A stretch of 63,901 nt of DNA from the NCBI GenBank assembly GCA_025769875.1, contig JAGFNK010000304.1, positions 1 through 63,901 of the forward strand, written 5' to 3'. The notes under the pieces are model-generated. The model saw only the letters and a list, made by a program, of their open reading frames with translations. It searched no databases and was not told the origin of the DNA. Positions 36,470 through 48,749 of this stretch are shown here, in pieces; within the stretch, counting starts at the first letter, position 1; every line of letters begins with the position of its first letter. Position numbers and translations under genes: made by a program. The DNA is from Russula earlei (taxonomy: Eukaryota > Basidiomycota > Agaricomycetes > Russulales > Russulaceae).

Positions 36470-38480
36470 ATGTCGTCGTCTCAACCCTCTGCCCCTGTTG
36501 TCCCCATCCTTGATGGTGCAAACTATGGTATTTGGTCAAAGGCTATGAAAGCCTACCTCATGTCCGTTGGACTGTGGGGTTATTGCAATGGCACATTTGA
36601 ACTGCCAGTCCTTCCTGGACTTCCTCAGGCGCCTCTTGCTGAAGAGATTGCTGCCCAAAATGCTGCTATTGCAGCTTTGAAAGAATGGAACAAAGGGAAT
36701 GATATGGCAGTCGGTCATATGGTCCTTAGATCGAGCATCGCGATCCAACAAGATCTTACGTCTTTGGATAACGCTGAGACAATCTGGAATCGCCTAGATA
36801 CCCTTTATGGTACGGCGATGACCACGAGCATCTATAAGGACTTCAAAGAAGCCATTTCCATTCGCATTAACCCGAGCCAGCACCCTGGCCCTCAAATGGA
36901 TCGGATACACGCTGCGTTCCAGCGCCTCACCGCATCCTCCCTTATCGTTCCTGACGCCTTACAGGTGCTCATCATGCTTGCAGCTATTCCCCCGAAATGG
37001 GAAATGCTTGTCCACATCGTCACTCAGAACTATGATCTAGCCGATCTTAGTCCGAAGGATGTCCGAGAGGCTATTGTCTCTCAATATCAAACTGAGGTCA
37101 ATCGTGGAACAAACAAGAAGCACAGCGCGCAGAAGCTTTCAGCTGTCAAGCGCAAGCACGGTGACCCTTCCTTCTCCAATCAGCAGCAGGGCAATAAGCC
37201 CAAGCGCGATGAAGATAAGGATAAGCGCCAGCGCGGTAAGCGCGGCGGCAAAGGAAAAGGGAAAGGCAAGGAGAAGGCTGATAACAGCCATGGTCCTGGA
37301 CACTCCCACATTGCGGACGTTGCCGCACTCCCACTCCCGACCATTACCACTATCGCCCATCTGGGTCCTTCGGGGATCCAACAACGTACCGTCCCAACTG
37401 CGACTGACCCTCGCAAACGCACTCACGGCCCTTACAAGGCCTTAAACAAAGCGCTTGATCTTGCTGACGATCTTGGGGTAACTCCCACTATACAGACAGT
37501 CAAGACCCTCGAGCAGCGGATCTCGACTCAATCCGCTGCCTCGACAAGTGCAGTCAAACTCCCATCGCCCGTCCCTGAGCCTATGGACCAGGACGATGGC
37601 GACTTCGCGCAAACAAATACGTCGGATTTATTCGACATATATGACGGTATCCCAGAAGGTGCTGCCACCCCTGAGCATGCTCCAACTCCATCGGATGAAC
37701 CGCTTGATTGGGGCAGCAACCCCGAAGATAACGAAGCGTGCGTGCGCCTCCCTCTCTCCTTTCACTTGCTAAAGAACCTATTAGCATCTCCCCAGCCCCT
37801 AAAAGGGCTAGATATGTCTAACAAATGTTCGCTTGTATCATACAATGTACAAATTAGCGAAGGGACTACTTCCCTTCAAAGTGAATGTAACAAAAATTGT
37901 TTGAGATGTAGAGGAAAGCACGACTTGAGTAAAATGGGATCCTTATGGCTCCTTGACTCTGGTGCTTCCGCACACTTCACCTTCGAAATAAAAGACTTTA
38001 TAGAGTATACGCCAGCTTTGCCGCACGAAAGATCCCCTGTTAAAACCGCCGATAACACTATATATGTGGAAGGCAAAGGCGCTGTGCTGCTTCGGCACAC
38101 TGTCAACTCTAAAACGGTTGTCACGCACATTTCTCCTGTTCTCTATATTCCGAAAATTAACACTCGGATATTATCTATGGGGGAGTTTTTACAACAAGGG
38201 ATGCATGCATTAGGGAATAGAAATCATATTTCCCTACGAGAGGACGGACGTATAATCCTGTCCTCTTACCCCTTATTCCCGGGTCAAACCACGTATTGGT
38301 TAGACGCCTCAATTGAAAGCGCGCAAGCGCATTCTCTTATCTACGCGGTAGATTATGATGTCATACACCGACACCTTGGCCACCCATCTAAGGATGTTGT
38401 AACACGTGCTAAGACACATACCAAGGGTCTCCCTGAAGACCTGAAAATCCCTCAGGAACAGCCGGTATGTCCTGGCTGCG
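36470..38480 (+). CDS. Copia 2 polyprotein, N-terminal part (Gag, protease, start of integrase)
   Basis: The start is ATG at 36470. Gag resembles the UBN2 type (LDGANYGIWSKAMKAYLMS near the start, VGLWGYCNG). It carries a very basic Lys/Arg/Gly tract (GKRGGKGKGKGKEK, about residue 255), but I see no canonical CCHC knuckle, unlike Copia 1. Protease DSGASAHF lies near residue 498. The GAG-pre-integrase zinc site starts with HRHLGH near residue 630 and ends at the CPGC cysteines, where the solo LTR interrupts. Reading continues 23 codons into the LTR (to 38575) before an artificial stop. The remainder of the polyprotein is at 39447-42289 in the same frame once the LTR and one TSD copy are discounted. 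Confidence 0.93.
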
Positions 38481-39441
38481 TGTCAAGACTCACTGTTGAA
38501 CTATCCAGTTCAAGAGCGAGGGATAAGCTCGAAGACGAGTCGATAGACGTCCAAGACCGCGTGGGCAAGGAGTAGAACCCAGAGGAGCAACAAATACCAG
38601 AGAGGTATTGTTACTGTGAGAGTAGAACAATCACGCAGGGAAGAGGCCAGGATAGTCACAAGGGGATGGTCCTTAAAGGAGTATCCCAGGAATGGAGAGT
38701 GCCGTAAACAAATGGACAGTCTGAGGACTGTCCGCTACTTTATTGAGCGCTTATATACTACAAGAGAGCTGCTAAATAGAGAACAAGTCATAACCTTGTT
38801 ATCAAGCACAATAGAGTGATGAGTAAGAGGTCGGAGGACGCTTACTGAGCATGCTCAGTCATGCTCAGTAAGCTGCTGAGTAAGAAGCTTCTCTTGATGA
38901 GTAAGAGCTTCCATTGTCCACGTGTTCACTGCTTTAGTACACGTGCAAGCACCTGATTCATTTCTTGTTAGTTAGTTTAGGGCCGGTCATTTGAGGACTT
39001 GTAGTTTGGTTATGGAATAGTGTTATCTTATAAGGCCCTTATATAGTTCTATTAGGGTCCTTAGAGTCGACCCTAATACTTCTATTAAGGTCCTTAGTGT
39101 TGCCTTATAGTTCGTTCTATAGTTATTAGAGTTGGTCTAATAACGCGTTGTAGGGCCTTTGATACTAGGTTAGTACCTATTGTAGAGTTCCTAGGGTCGT
39201 TCCAAATGGTCCTTAGGAAGGCTCTAATACTGTCCTTAGTTGCTAGAAGGGTTGTCTTTAAGTGGGGCTTGCTGTATGTCGATTGTGCCGAGAATCGCTC
39301 GCGCAACAATGCGCGCGCGATATTGTGGACACCTCTACTCACCCCTTTTGCTCGTGTGAACAGGGTGGCATCATAGAGGCTGGGTTTCCTCCTATAAGGA
39401 AGGGTCCTTCAAGGGCCCTCTCCGGGGAATGGTTCATGACA
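38481..39441 (-). repeat. Solo LTR (family S) inside Copia 2 integrase, 961 bp, TSD CTGCG
   Basis: On the plus strand it starts TGTCAAGACTCACTG and ends GGTTCATGACA, the reverse of the copy at 10779-11739. It is flanked by CTGCG (38476-38480, 39442-39446). It is exactly the same length as that copy and CpG-rich. It post-dates Copia 2. The internal region was lost by LTR-LTR recombination. Confidence 0.95.
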
Positions 39442-39446
39442 CTGCG

Positions 39447-42289
39447 CGCAAGGCAAGATGCCTGCATCTGCGCACCCCCCTTCTGAAACTCGTGCTTCCG
39501 CACCGTTCGAGCGTATCCACTCGGACCTGAAGAGTTTCCCTGTGAAGTCGTATCATAAGTACGAATATTTCGTCAGCTTCATTGACGATTATTCCTCCTA
39601 TGCATGGATTACACTCTTAAAAAATAAGAAGTCGACCATAATGGCCGTCAAGCAATTCCTTGCTATGGTGAAGAACCAATACAAAGCAGGAATCAAAGAG
39701 TGGATGTCCGATGCTGGCGGAGAGTACAAGTCCGAGGCCTTTGATAACGTCCTAAAGGACGAAGGAATTAAAATCCTGCAAAGTGCCCCATACACTCCAC
39801 AACAAAATGGACGCGCAGAGCGCTTTATGTGCACTGTAATGGACAAAGCTCAGGCAATGTGCCTTGAAGCTTGTCTACCTCCCTCCTGGTGGGAATTTGC
39901 AGTGAATCATGGGACACACTGTTACAATAGGACACCTGCCAGACGCCTTCAATGGCGTACACCCTACGAAGTCCTAAAGAACGAGGTCCCTGATATCTCA
40001 CACCTCAGAGTATTTGGTTGCGGTGCATATGTGCACATACCAGAAAAGCATCGAGTCAACAAGCTTTCGCCTAAAAGCGAGCTAATGATCTACCTTGGTC
40101 ATACTGAGGGGATCAAAGCCTCACTCTTTATGAGGCTCCCTAATAATACGCTTTACACAAATGCTACCGCCCTGTACGATGAGACCCTGTACCCTAAATG
40201 CGACAAAGCGCGCACCAAAGGTACCACGCGGATTAATGAACCGCGTGAGGAACTACCGCAACAACCTGTCGAAGACACCATTCCTGGTGTTGAAGACCCA
40301 TTCCCTACAATCAAAAGTGAGGACGATGAGCAGCCTATACAGGCGCCACAAGAAGAGGAACGTGAGCAAACGCCCATCCCTCCTACACCGTCCCCTCCTC
40401 CCGTTGAAGAGCCTGTACCTCTTCGAAGGTCTCAGCGGTTGAGGAAAGTACCTACCCGTCCAGGCAACGTCTATGGTGAACGCAGACACCCCACAGAAGT
40501 GGAAAGAGACGTTCGGTGCACATGCACATGGAGAACAATGACAGAAAACCAACCCGGTAGCTCCGGTGAGGGTAGTACGTCAGGATCGGCCGCACCAGGC
40601 CCTTACCCTCCTGTCGTCCTTGACGATCAACTGCCGCAAGCCTCTGAGGATGAGGTAGAAGATATTCTACGTCTTGCAAGGGAAGGGGGAGTCAAATTTC
40701 TGAACTATCTGCTCGCCCAAGCAGTTCCACTAAGTTCAGATGCACCTGATACTGCGAAGATTCGCGAATGGACCTTTAGGGACATTCTGCGAATGCCAAG
40801 TGAACTCCAAAAGGAGTGGAAAGATGCTTGTCGCGAGGAGTTGGAATCCCTCCGCAGATGCAAAGTCTTCAAGTTAGTCGATCCTCCCAAGGATCGCAAA
40901 ATAATCAAAAATAGATGGGTATTCGACCTTAAGTCTGATGGTCATAAAAAAGCCAGACTAGTCGCCAAAGGCTTCTCCCAAGTAGAAGGCATTGACTACG
41001 ACGAAATATTCTCACCCGTGGTACGGTTTGAGACTGTCCGCCTAATGATTGCGCTCGCAGCGCTCAAAAATTGGCACATTAGCAGACTAGACGTCAAGAC
41101 TGCCTTTCTCTATGGTGAGCTCGATGAAGAGCTCTATATGGAGCAGCCTGAAGGCTTCAAAATAAAAGGCCAAGAGCGTAAAGTCATGCGCCTTAAATGC
41201 GCAATATATGGACTCAAGCAAGCGGCACTTGCTTGGTGGAAAGCCCTTGACAAGTCCATGGCCTCGCTCGGCCTTATTCGCCTTATGTCTGACTCTGGGC
41301 TCTTTGTTAGTAAAGACAAGAGCATCATAGCTATCGTCTATGTTGATGATGTGCTCTTCTTTGGAGCAGACAAAAAACAAATCAATAAAACAAAGGAGCG
41401 CTTTATGAATCTCTGGGAATGTCGAGATCTGGGCGATGCCCAAGAATTTCTACGCATGCGCATTCAACACAAGTCCGGCCAGATACATCTGGACCAGACT
41501 GAATATCTACAGAAAGTGCTGCAGCGTTTCGACTTGCTTAACGCAAACCCTGCTCCTACTCCGCTACCAGAGGGCTATCACCCCTCTCCCAACACTTCCA
41601 CTGCTGACCCAGCCTTGCGGTCAAAATTCCAGCAGGTTATAGGATCACTCCTATACATAATGCTTGGAACGCGTCCAGACATAGCCTTTGCTGTCACAAA
41701 GTTGTCGCAACATGCTGCCAATCCCTCAGAGGATCATTTAAATCGTGCATACTATATTTGCCGATACCTCTTGGGAACCGCCAATTATGCCTTGGTCTAT
41801 GATGGACCATCTAATGGTGGTTTGATGGCATATGCCGACTCTGACTGGGCTTCTGATCCGACTAATCGGAAGTCCACTACAGGCTATATGGTGAACCTGG
41901 CTGGAGCAATATTTTCGTGGAACTCACGAGCGCAGAAAACAGTCGCGCTCTCCTCCACTGAAGCCGAGTACATGTCGCTCTCTGACACGAGCAGACAGTT
42001 AGTTTGGATTAAATCCTTACTAACAGAACTTGGCATCAATCTTGCTCCCATCCCACTGTTCGGTGATAACCAAGGCTCAATATTCTTAGCCTCCAACCCT
42101 GTGCAAGAAAAGCGCATCAAACACATTGATTTGCGCTATCACTTCATTCGTGAAGTCATACAAAACAAACAGGTGGAGCTATTCTTTATTGAAGGGGCTA
42201 ACAACCCAGCCGACATGTTCACCAAGAACCTTGGTCGCGTCAAGTTCCTCAAATTCAGGGAGCAACTAGGACTAACGTTCTACCCCTGA
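39447..42289 (+). CDS. Copia 2 polyprotein, C-terminal part (integrase, reverse transcriptase, RNase H)
   Basis: The continuation is in frame with 36470-38480 across the solo LTR. The integrase core has RIHSDLKS, SDAGGEYKS and QQNGRAERF (DDE). The reverse transcriptase has GVDYDE-like GIDYDEIFSPVVR, LDVKTAFLYGELDEE, MRLKCAIYGLKQA and IVYVDDVLFF. RNase H has YADSDWASD, STEAEYMSL and GDNQGSIFL. No stops or frameshifts occur in 947 codons, so apart from the inserted LTR the whole 1,617-residue polyprotein appears intact. A start at the internal ATG 39458 is only a consequence of the split. Confidence 0.95.
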
Positions 42290-42338
42290 ATGTGGGAAAA
42301 TGCTCACGGCATCTACCGATGCACTTAGCAAGGGGGAG

Positions 42339-42724
42339 TGTTGAACCGGAACCCGAACGGATCAAAGAAGGCGAAGACCTTCATACAAGGTTCAAGATCC
42401 GCTCATAGATGTTACGTGTTAGACAGAACTTTAGTATATGCGCTTATGGCAATAGGGTTACGCATAGTACGCTATCTATCACAAGATGCAGCCTTATGCT
42501 GCGTCTAGAACGTTTCCACATCACGCGTCACTTAATGCGCGATATAGTGGACACCTGTAGTCACCTCTTTTGGACTTAGGAACAGCCCTGGGTCATAGAG
42601 GTATAAATACCATACTTGTAGACGAGTATACACATCGCTCTACACCCCAATATCACTTGAGCATTAGCACAACCTCTAAGGTGGGTTGCTTAGGCCTGTT
42701 AGCTGCGCTCTATGCTGCGCAACA
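42339..42724 (+). repeat. Copia element 2, 3' LTR (386 bp)
   Basis: It is preceded by the purine tract AGCAAGGGGGAG and has the same termini as the 5' LTR. The right flank CTCAA does not match the left flank. Confidence 0.95.
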
Positions 42725-43495
42725 CTCAAGCCCTACTCAAGTTCCCGAAAGGGGCCTTACGAGCTTGTCCCTGTCCGATTCGAAGTTGAGCGATTGGGCT
42801 ATTGGGGTCCTCGGACTCATGCTTGCTTGAGACAGAGTTCTAGTTTTGGTTTTTGTTGGATGTATTACCACGGAGGAAGGTTTTCGTAGTGCCCTAAATA
42901 CATGCCGTGCATTGGGCCGCATGGAATTTATTCGCCGTACAACGCGAGAAACGTTCCCCACTTTTGCTTCGGTGTGTCATGACCTTCACGTTCGTGGTTC
43001 TCCTGTCATTTGGGACGGGGTATCTCTATTGACGATTGATGTGTTCCACGTGTTCTTTTGTTGCGCAAGACGAAATCAATTGCGCCCTCGAATATGGTTT
43101 TTTGGCGCTACCAAGCTTGATTGAATAAGGTAAGGTGATGTGCCACAACAGCCACTGATTGCCCTGCCATGGACCTCGGGTCTGATTTCCTTCTATTGTT
43201 TCGAATATAAGGTAGTATCAGTAGTTCTCACCTTGCATGTTCCGGTGTGTGAACACCTTCGCGTCAGGGATTCTCACTCTACCCTCTGTTTCCGTACTGC
43301 CCTCTGACTGCCCACAAACTCAGAGCGCCCTCTCCCGGCTCGCTACATATTCTCGGCGACTATCCATAACTCAGTACACGAGGCAGTGCGCCTATCCCTC
43401 ATTCAACCCTCTATAGGCTCTATTACCGTCTCCCGGTCATCTTCTCGCAATCAACCAACTCCTCTATTCTGGCCATATTTTCCACTGGTAGCAAT
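42725..43495. other. Upstream region of the NLR gene; no supported gene
   Basis: Short frames such as 42846-43124 lack recognisable domains. They may be remnants of a gene disrupted before the Copia arrived. The pyrimidine-rich stretch 43256-43490 directly before the NLR ATG is typical of fungal 5' regions. Confidence 0.4.
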
Positions 43496-46400
43496 ATGAG
43501 TTACCCATCACAGTCCACCTCGTTCCAGTCACTTTTCAACGCTGCCTTGAAGGACTACGAAAAGAAGACGGGGACGAGACTAGTTGACCATCCGCTTGCC
43601 AAGGAGCTCGAAAGGTGCAACTCTGTAGATTCCATTACCGCCGTCCTTCAGGGACAGGCACGTTCCTTCGGTCTCGACGACGGAATGGTCATGAAATCGG
43701 TCAAGTGTTCCGTCCAGGTCTTGCACACGCTTTCTACGAGCATCGTACTTCGTGAGGGTATTGGTACAGTGCGCCTGAAGGTGACCATTGGAATCGCTGT
43801 CCCTGATGCCAATTCCGCAGCTTTTCCCAGGTGCGAAGGCAGTTTTCGCTGCAATCGGTATATTGTTGGGAGTATGTCCTGTTTTCCGCTCAGATAGCTG
43901 TGTATCCGATATTAAACTGCCTCAGGCAGTCAAAGATGTTACCGCAAGTCACCGTGCACTCCTCGACCTGCTCGAGTCCTTCGAGAGTTTCATCGTTAGA
44001 CTCAAGATTTATACAGAGGACCATCCTAACGACACAACAGCATTGGAGGACGTTCTCGTGAAGATAATCGTGGAATTTCTTTCCGCCCTCGCTCTAGCGA
44101 CCAAGCAGGCCAAGCGAGGACGATTTAGTATGTCCATCTTCCCCCGCTTATTGAGGCGGGTGACTGAAGGCAATGCAGTGAATTTTGTTGGTATCCTTGG
44201 CGGTGGGAATGAGATCGAGAAAGCGCTACAGAAGCTGGATAGGCTCACTCAAGATGAGGTTCGAATGACCACAGCACAGACGTTCCGGATTGTCAATCAA
44301 AACAGGGTGATGTTGGGTGGTGAGCGATTCTACTCGGCCTGTGCCCTGTTCTCCCATGACCACACAACCGCCTAGACTTATTAAGAAGGCCATCACCAGA
44401 CAACAGGAAATCCGTGACGGAAATGACCAAGTCCGAACGTGGGTCATTTTGATTTTGAACTTTCGCATAGCTGTTGCGGAACACTCACGCCCCTTCACAG
44501 GCGACAAGCTTCGACAGGACATTCACAAATGGCTCTCCCCCCCAGATCCCTGGCAAAACCACAAAATCGCTCGTGATTCTAAGCATGACGGAACCTCAAC
44601 ATGGTGGATTGAAGGTGACAGTTATGCAAAATGGAAATCATCTGGTCCCAGTTCTCTTTTGTGGATACATGGAAAACGTTTGTGTTTTGTTGCCATACTC
44701 ACCCCTCACGATTAATGACTCTTCCCTCTCTAGCGGGTGCCGGAAAGACTATTCTATGGTACTTCCCTCTCCCGTATTTCCTTTGCAGAAACTGATCATA
44801 AGCCATGGGGCAGTTCTGCAATCATTGCAGATGTCCTCGAAATGCACGAGGGCGGACAAGCATCATTAGCTTTCTTTTATTGCGATTTCAAGGAGGAACA
44901 AAAGAGGGACCTGCGCAGTTTGGTGTCATCCCTCTTGGTCCAGCTTTGCGATCAGTCTGATGCGTATTATGCCGTCCTTTCTGAACTCTTCGGGGCGCAT
45001 GGTCGTGGTGAGAAATATGTCAGCGAAGCTGAGCTCGTACAATGCCTTAAAGACATGGTCAATATCCCGGGACAAGCTACTTCGTACATCATCATCGATG
45101 CCCTGGACGAATGCCCAGAGACGGCTGGTTTGCCATCTCCTCGTGACAGAGTCTTGAAACTGGTGGAGGATCTTGTCAAGTTACGGGTTACGAATTTGCG
45201 GATTTGTGTTACCAGCCGGCCTCAGGCTGACATCAAACTTGCCCTCGAATGTCTATCTTTCCGTTCTGTTTCTTTACATTCGGAGGAAGGACAAATTCGT
45301 GACATCGTGGAATATATCAAGTCTATCATTCACACGGAGCGTCCGTTCCAGAAATGGAATGCAATGGATAGGGAACTGGTGATTGATGTGATTACGAACA
45401 AAGCCGATGGGATGTAAGTAAACACCACTACCGTTCGTTATTGGGTTCGCTCATATCTACGATTAGGTTTCGCTGGGTTTTCTGTCAGCTCGTTTACCTC
45501 CGTTCCTGCATACCCGGGCGTATCCGGCGTGCTCTTGATGAATTACCAAGGACTCTCGACGAGACATACGCACGCACATTGATGGAACTCGATGAGCAAA
45601 GTTGGGAATATGCGCACCGACTGTTCCAGTGCGTGGCAGTAGCCTCCCGGCCGCTCCGCGTGAAGGAACTCGCAGAGTTTCTTGCCTTCGATTTTGACAC
45701 AGGATCAACTCCTGCGTACGTGACCGACTGGCGGCCAAACGACCCAGCACACACGGTACTATCCACATGCTCTAGTTTTCTTTGCATCGTCGACACGGAC
45801 GGTTCACATGTGATACAATTTTCGCACTTTTCGGTCAAAGAATACCTGACGTCGCCGCGGCTCGCCAAATCAAAGGACCCGATTTCCCGTTTCCACGTTT
45901 CTATGCCTCCCTCTCACACCGTCGTTGCGCAGGCCTGTCTCGGTCTTCTGTTACACCTTGATGAAGACGTCACGAAGGGCTGCCTGGAGAAGTTCCCCCT
46001 CGCGGATTACGCTGCTGAGTACTGGGATGACCATGCTCGCTTCGAGGGGGTGTCGGCAACGATCCAAGCCGAGACGAGACGTCTGTTTGATACGAGAAAA
46101 CACCATATGTCAACCTGGGTGTGGATATACGACCGAGTAGACGGCAGGAGTAAGCCCTCCGAAGGCCCCTCACAAGCCAGAACAGCGTTACATTATGCGG
46201 CGTGCTGTGGGTTACATGACATTGTCCAGTTCCTGATCGTCGATCGATCAGAGGACGTAAACGCGTGGGACTCGATCGGAAATACTCCACTACGCGTCGC
46301 ATCGAGAGAGGGGCATTTGGAAGTTGCCATTGTCCTTCTCCAGCATGGCGCAGATCCGAATGCCCAAAGGGAACATAGCTTGACGGCATTGCATGCAGCA

Positions 46401-48749
46401 TCGCAAAACGGACATGTGGATATTGCTCATGTCCTTCTCGAGCATGGCGCAGATCCGAATGCCCAGACCAAAGATAACGCGACGGCATTGCATTGGGCAT
46501 CGCACAACGGACATGTGGATATTGCTCGTGTCCTTCTGGAGCATGGCGCAGATCCAAACGCCCAAGACAATGATAACGCGACGGCATTGCATTTAGCATC
46601 GCAAAACGGACATGTGGATATTGCTCGTGTCCTTCTCGAGCATGGCGCAGATCCGAATACCCAGACCAAAAATAACTGGACGGCATTGCATTCAGCATCG
46701 AAAAACGGACATGTGGATATTGCTCGTGTCCTTCTGGAGCATGGCGCAGATCCAAACGCCCAAGACATTGATAACGCGACGGCATTGCATTTAGCATCGC
46801 AAAACGGACATGTGGATATTGCTCGTGTCCTTCTCGAGCATGGCGCAGATCCGAATGCCCAGACCAAAGATAACGCGACGGCATTGCATTTAGCATCGCA
46901 GAACGGACATGTGGATATTGCTCGTGTCCTTCTCGAGCATGGCGTAGATCCAAATGCCCAGGCCAAAGATAACTGGACCGCATTGCATTTGGCATCGCAA
47001 AACGGACATGTGGATATTGCTCGTGTCCTTCTGGAGCATGGCGCAGATCCAAACGCCCAAGACAATGATAACGCGACGGCATTGCATTTAGCATCGCAAA
47101 ACGGACATGTGGATATTGCTCGTGTCCTTCTCGAGCATGGCGCAGATCCGAATGCCCAGACCAAAGATAACGCGACGGCATTGCATTTAGCATCGCAGAA
47201 CGGACATGTGGATATTGCTCGTGTCCTTCTCGAGCATAGCGTAGATCCAAATGCCCAGGCCAAAGATAACTGGACCGCATTGCATTTGGCATCGCAAAAC
47301 GGACATGTGGATATTGCTCGTGTCCTTCTCGAGCATGCCGCAGATCCGAATGCCCAGAGCAAAGATAACTGGACGGCCTTGCATTCAGCATCGGAAACCG
47401 GACATGTGGATATTGCTCGTGTCCTTCTCGAGCATGCCGCAGATCCGAACGCCCAAGCCAATGATAACGCGACGGCATTGCATTCAGCATCGCAGAACGG
47501 ACATGTGGATATTGTTCGTGTCCTTCTCGAGCATGGCGCAGATCCAAACGCCCAAGACAATGATAACGCGACGGCATTGCATTCAGCATCGCAGAACGGA
47601 CATGTGGATATTGCTCGTGTCCTTCTGAAGCATGGCGCAGATCCGAATGCCCAGGCCAAAGATAACTGGACCGCATTGCATTTGGCATCGCAAAACGGAC
47701 ATGTGGATATTGCTCGTGTCATTCTCGAGCATGGCGCAGATCCGAATGCCCAGACCAAAGATAACTGGACGGCATTGCATTCAGCATCGAAAAACGGACA
47801 TGTGGATATTGCTCGTGTCCTTCTCGAGCATGCCGCAGATCCGAATGCCCAGAGCAAAGATAACTGGACGGCATTGCATTCAGCATCGCAGAACGGACAT
47901 GTGGATATTGCTCGTGTCCTTCTCGAGCATGCCGCAGATCCGAACGCCCAAGCCAATGATAACGCGACGGCATTGCATTCAGCATTGCAGAACGGACATG
48001 TGGATATTGTTCGTGTCCTTCTCGAGCATGGCGCAGATCCAAACGCCCAAGACAATGATAACGCGACGGCATTGCATTCAGCATCGCAGAACGGACATGT
48101 GGATATTGCTCGTGTCCTTCTGAAGTATGGCGCAGATCCGAATGCCCAGGCCAAAGATAACTGGACCGCATTGCATTTGGCATCGCAAAACGGACATGTG
48201 GATATTGCTCGTGTCCTTCTCGAGCATGGCGCAGATCCGAATGCCCAGACCAAAGATAGCTGGACCGCATTGCATTCAGCATCGAAAAACGGACATGTGG
48301 ATATTGCTCGTGTCCTTCTCGAGCATGGCGCAGATCCGAATGCCCAGACCAAAGATAACTGGACCGCATTGCATTCAGCATCGAAAAACGGACATGTGGA
48401 TATTGCTCGTGTCCTTCTCGAGCATGGCGCAGATCCGAATACCCAGACCAAGGATAACTGGACGGCATTGCATTATGCATCGCAGAACGGACATGTAGTT
48501 ATTGCTCGTGTCCTTCTCGAGCATGGCGCAGATCCGAATGCCCAAAACTACCAAGAGTCGACAGCATTGCATCTGGCATCGAGATGGGGAGAGCTTGACG
48601 TCGTTCAGCTGCTGCTCCAGTACAGTTGCGATATTCACGCACCAGACAGCGAGGGTCAGACGGCATTCCAGAGAGCCTCAGAACAGGGTACACATTTTGA
48701 TATAATGGAGCTCCTGTTGGCACATGGAGCAGCGGATCACAGGAAATAA
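43496..48749 (+). CDS. STAND/NLR-like receptor: Goodbye-like N-terminus, NACHT, 26 ankyrin repeats, 1604 aa
   Basis: The model is join(43496-43768, 43821-43871, 43926-44127, 44179-44319, 44376-44438, 44501-44677, 44734-44758, 44814-45413, 45467-48749). The frame is continuous over 4815 nt. Residues 1-240 match the fungal STAND 'Goodbye' N-terminal domain (FQSLFNAALKDYEKKTG, HPLAKELERCNSVDSITAVL, FPGAKAVFAAIGILL, KLDRLTQDE). A linker with KWLSPPDP leads to NACHT: Walker A GKPGAGKTIL (about residue 300), Walker B IIIDALDECPE (about 400), then sensor-like VTSRP. A winged-helix-like region with HFSVKEYL precedes ankyrins from about residue 745 to the end. These include 22 near-identical 33-residue units (46368-48545), two divergent units before and two after. 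Fungal NLRs are linked to non-self recognition and regulated cell death. The ligand here is unknown. Confidence 0.9.
46368..48545 (+). repeat. 22 x 99-bp tandem array encoding ankyrin repeats
   Basis: The array is exactly 2178 bp of in-frame 99-bp units with consensus TALH-xASQNGHVDIARVLLEH-x-ADPNAQ. Variation is confined to a few positions: the two residues opening the unit (TK, DN, AK, SK, AN), A or W before TALH, the residue after TALH (L, S, W, Y), Q/K before NG, and G/A/S after EH. Units 5-7 repeat as 8-10, and units 11-15 repeat as 16-20, showing multi-unit duplications. The antisense strand is open for 674 codons over 46427-48451 because the period is a multiple of three. Confidence 0.95.

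Larger units (their letters stand above)
35915..42724 (+). mobile_element. Copia retrotransposon 2, full length, split by a solo LTR
   Basis: The LTRs are 386 bp each (35915-36300, 42339-42724), both starting TGTTGAACCGG and ending GCGCAACA, differing by two one-base indels. The primer-binding site is at 36301-36312, and the polypurine tract AAGGGGGAG at 42330-42338. One polyprotein frame is split by the reverse-oriented family-S solo LTR 38481-39441. Five-base flanks differ (CCTTC left, CTCAA right), so no TSD is visible. Excluding the nested LTR the element is about 5.84 kb. It appears to be a young copy. Confidence 0.95.

Noticed and set aside
38616..38819. 67-codon frame repeated inside every family-S LTR (also 11401-11604 and 62183-62386)
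   Set aside because: It lies antisense to the LTR promoter, has no domain, and is shared simply because the LTRs are copies.
46427..48451. 674-codon open frame on the minus strand (and a 572-codon one at 45970-47688)
   Set aside because: They are mirror frames of the 99-bp ankyrin array. Because the period is divisible by three, one open unit makes the whole antisense open. Cys/Arg-rich translation has no family resemblance.
46368..48545. CRISPR-like regular array
   Set aside because: The period is 99 bp without spacers, fully coding for ankyrin repeats, in a eukaryotic gene.
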